Under the pieces are notes generated by a model. It was not told the origin of the DNA. It was given only the letters and a program-made list of their open reading frames with translations, and did not search any database. A stretch of DNA of 64,000 nt. Source: an uncultured Alphaproteobacteria bacterium. Its GTDB lineage: Bacteria; Pseudomonadota; Alphaproteobacteria; GCA-2731375. The translations under genes were made by a program, and so were the position numbers. Positions 62,804 to 64,000 of the stretch are shown piece by piece; position 1 is the stretch's first letter, and the number at the start of each line of letters is the position of its first letter. Where the stretch lies: assembly GCA_951812805.1 (NCBI GenBank), contig CATOSZ010000005.1, forward strand, positions 310,001 through 374,000, read 5' to 3'.

Positions 62804-63752
62804 AGCCATCGCCGAAACCCTGTTGGGGGGCCGCGTCGGCCGGCTCGAACGGCTGCCGGGCGGCGGCAACAACCGGCTCTATCGTCTGCGGGCGGAGGAT
62901 GGGCGCGACTTCGCCCTGAAGACCTACGCCCGCGACCGGGACGATGCCCGCGACCGGTTGGGAGCGGAGTTCGGCGGCCTCGACTTCCTCTGGTCCCGGG
63001 GCGAGCGGCGCGTGCCGCGCCCCATCGCCGCCGACAGAAGCGCAGGCGTCGCCCTCTACGACTGGATCGACGGCGAGGCGGTGACGACGCCCGGGCCGGC
63101 GGACCTCGCCGCCGTCGTCGATTTCGTCTCGGCGTTGCGCCGTGCCGGCGAAGCGCCGGAGGCCCGGGCCTTGCCGCTCGCCTCGGAGGCCTGCCTTTCC
63201 GGGCGCGAGATCCTGCGCCAGATCGCGGCCCGCCGCACGAGCCTCGGCGCCGTCGGCGACCCGGCGTTGCGTCGCTTTCTGCTGGAGCGTTTCGACCCGC
63301 TGCATGCCCGACTCGCAGGCCGGCTGCCCCTGGACCCCGAACCGGAGATCCCGCCCGAGGCGCGCCTGCTGTCGCCTTCCGACTTCGGCTTTCACAATGC
63401 GCTGCGCCGGCCGGACGGCGCCCTGGTCTTCCTCGACTTCGAATATTTCGGCTGGGACGATCCCGCCAAGCTGATCGCCGACTTCGAGCTGCACCCCGCC
63501 ATGGGCCTGAGCCCGGAGATGGCCCGCACCTTCCGCGCCGAGGTGCTGGCGCTGTTCCCCGACCAACCGGCGCTCGGCGCGCGCGTCGCGACGTTGCGCC
63601 CGCTCTTCGCGCTGCGCTGGAGCCTGATCGTGCTGAACCCCTTCCTTCCCCAGGGCCGGCGCCGGCAAGACTTTCTGGCGGACGGCGGCGCCCTGGACGT
63701 GCTGTGCCGGCGCCGCCTGGCGACGGCCGATGCCGTGCTTTCCCCGCTCTGA
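62790..63752 (+). CDS. APH-type phosphotransferase (kinase)
   Basis: A 320-residue aminoglycoside-phosphotransferase-fold kinase starting at GTG 62790 (GGGAGG ribosome site). The glycine loop is LPGGGNNRLYRLR and the ATP-binding Lys is in FALKTYARD. The Brenner motif reads SPSDFGFHNAL (Asp catalytic, Asn metal), and the DFE metal motif is FLDFEYFGWDDP. Substrates in the fold are sugars, choline, amino acids and drugs; drug resistance is not implied. The start lies within the HAD gene and it is followed 13 bases later by a transketolase. Confidence 0.88.
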   Translation: MPPPEAIAETLLGGRVGRLERLPGGGNNRLYRLRAEDGRDFALKTYARDRDDARDRLGAEFGGLDFLWSRGERRVPRPIAADRSAGVALYDWIDGEAVTTPGPADLAAVVDFVSALRRAGEAPEARALPLASEACLSGREILRQIAARRTSLGAVGDPALRRFLLERFDPLHARLAGRLPLDPEPEIPPEARLLSPSDFGFHNALRRPDGALVFLDFEYFGWDDPAKLIADFELHPAMGLSPEMARTFRAEVLALFPDQPALGARVATLRPLFALRWSLIVLNPFLPQGRRRQDFLADGGALDVLCRRRLATADAVLSPL

Positions 63753-63765
63753 CGAAAGGCTGCCC

Positions 63766-64000
63766 ATGATTCCCGAACCCCTTCGCATGCACCGCGAACT
63801 CGAGGCCCGCCTGGCGACGCCGCCACTGGACGAGCGTTCGCTGGCGCTCCGCCGTCTGGCCTTCCGCGGCATGGTCGGCGGCGAGCGCGGGCATCTCGGC
63901 TCCGCCTTTTCGGCGATCGAAATCCTGCGGGTGCTGTACGACGACATCATGGTGCACCGTGCCGATGAACCCGACTGGGCCTTGCGCGACCGGGCGATCC
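63766..64000 (+). CDS. transketolase N-terminal subunit, 5' part
   Basis: The first 78 codons of a transketolase-like protein, open at the window edge. The thiamin-diphosphate entry segment RGMVGGERGHLGSAFSAIEILRVLYDDIMVHR matches small split transketolases, where an N-terminal and a C-terminal subunit are separate genes. Those are typical of sugar-nucleotide or vitamin-type pathways rather than the pentose cycle. The AAAGGC ribosome site precedes ATG 63766. The rest lies beyond the window. Confidence 0.82.
   Translation, partial: MIPEPLRMHRELEARLATPPLDERSLALRRLAFRGMVGGERGHLGSAFSAIEILRVLYDDIMVHRADEPDWALRDRAI

Overview
The window is GC-rich DNA from an alphaproteobacterium, most likely Rhodospirillales-like. 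The grounds are the gene content: a cysE-iscR-iscS cluster, a Mg-type HemB carrying Asp in place of the zinc cysteines, a cytochrome P460, IS66/IS481/IS21/IS630-type elements, and many small operons for degrading organic acids and aromatics. The taxon is inferred from gene families and base composition; there is no rRNA in the window.

Layout. 1-5.7 kb is a decayed accessory segment of lower GC in places: an IS66-like transposase cut by the window edge, a secreted Ig-like repeat protein, dead IS630 and IS481 pieces, and a small secreted protein. 5.8-9.8 kb holds a Baeyer-Villiger-type monooxygenase and an orphan histidine kinase with a periplasmic molybdopterin-domain-like partner. 10.0-14.1 kb is a four-gene catabolic operon (two amidohydrolases, a SnoaL-like protein, a Rieske oxygenase). 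A tRNA-Met, a methyltransferase, a quinone-reductase-like enzyme, an MFS transporter and an amidase follow. 20.4-24.1 kb is an IS481 element with a complete IS66 element inserted nine bases from its end.

24.2-31.6 kb holds an LLM-type oxidoreductase and a leftward run cysE-iscR-iscS-ferredoxin-tenA-FAD oxidoreductase. This run starts at a promoter overlapped by a good IscR-type box. A hydrolase and exonuclease III face the other way. 31.6-44.3 kb is metabolic: 3-hydroxyanthranilate dioxygenase, a PhyH dioxygenase, a cupredoxin-like/flavin reductase/VTT operon, a GT-C-like membrane protein, a TPR protein, an aldolase, and an IclR regulator facing a selenium-binding-protein-1-type operon.

44.3-48.7 kb is a nested IS region: IS21 ends bracket istA/istB, a deleted IS256-like remnant and an intact ISAs1 element. 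The IS21 ends cut two unrelated genes, a duplicated SDR gene and an HAF-type secreted protein, so this is a rearrangement junction.

48.7-64 kb carries an alcohol dehydrogenase, a BBE-type flavoprotein, a 1122-residue zinc ribbon/cyclase/ATPase/TPR protein, a tightly coupled valine-degradation operon, hemB, cytochrome P460, tRNA-Thr, and a HAD/kinase/transketolase group running off the right edge. I see no CRISPR array, phage or defence system. The points most worth a second look are the IscR-controlled mixed operon, the SBP56-ferredoxin operon, the cyclase with an altered active site, the kinase/molybdopterin-domain pair, and the nested IS junction.
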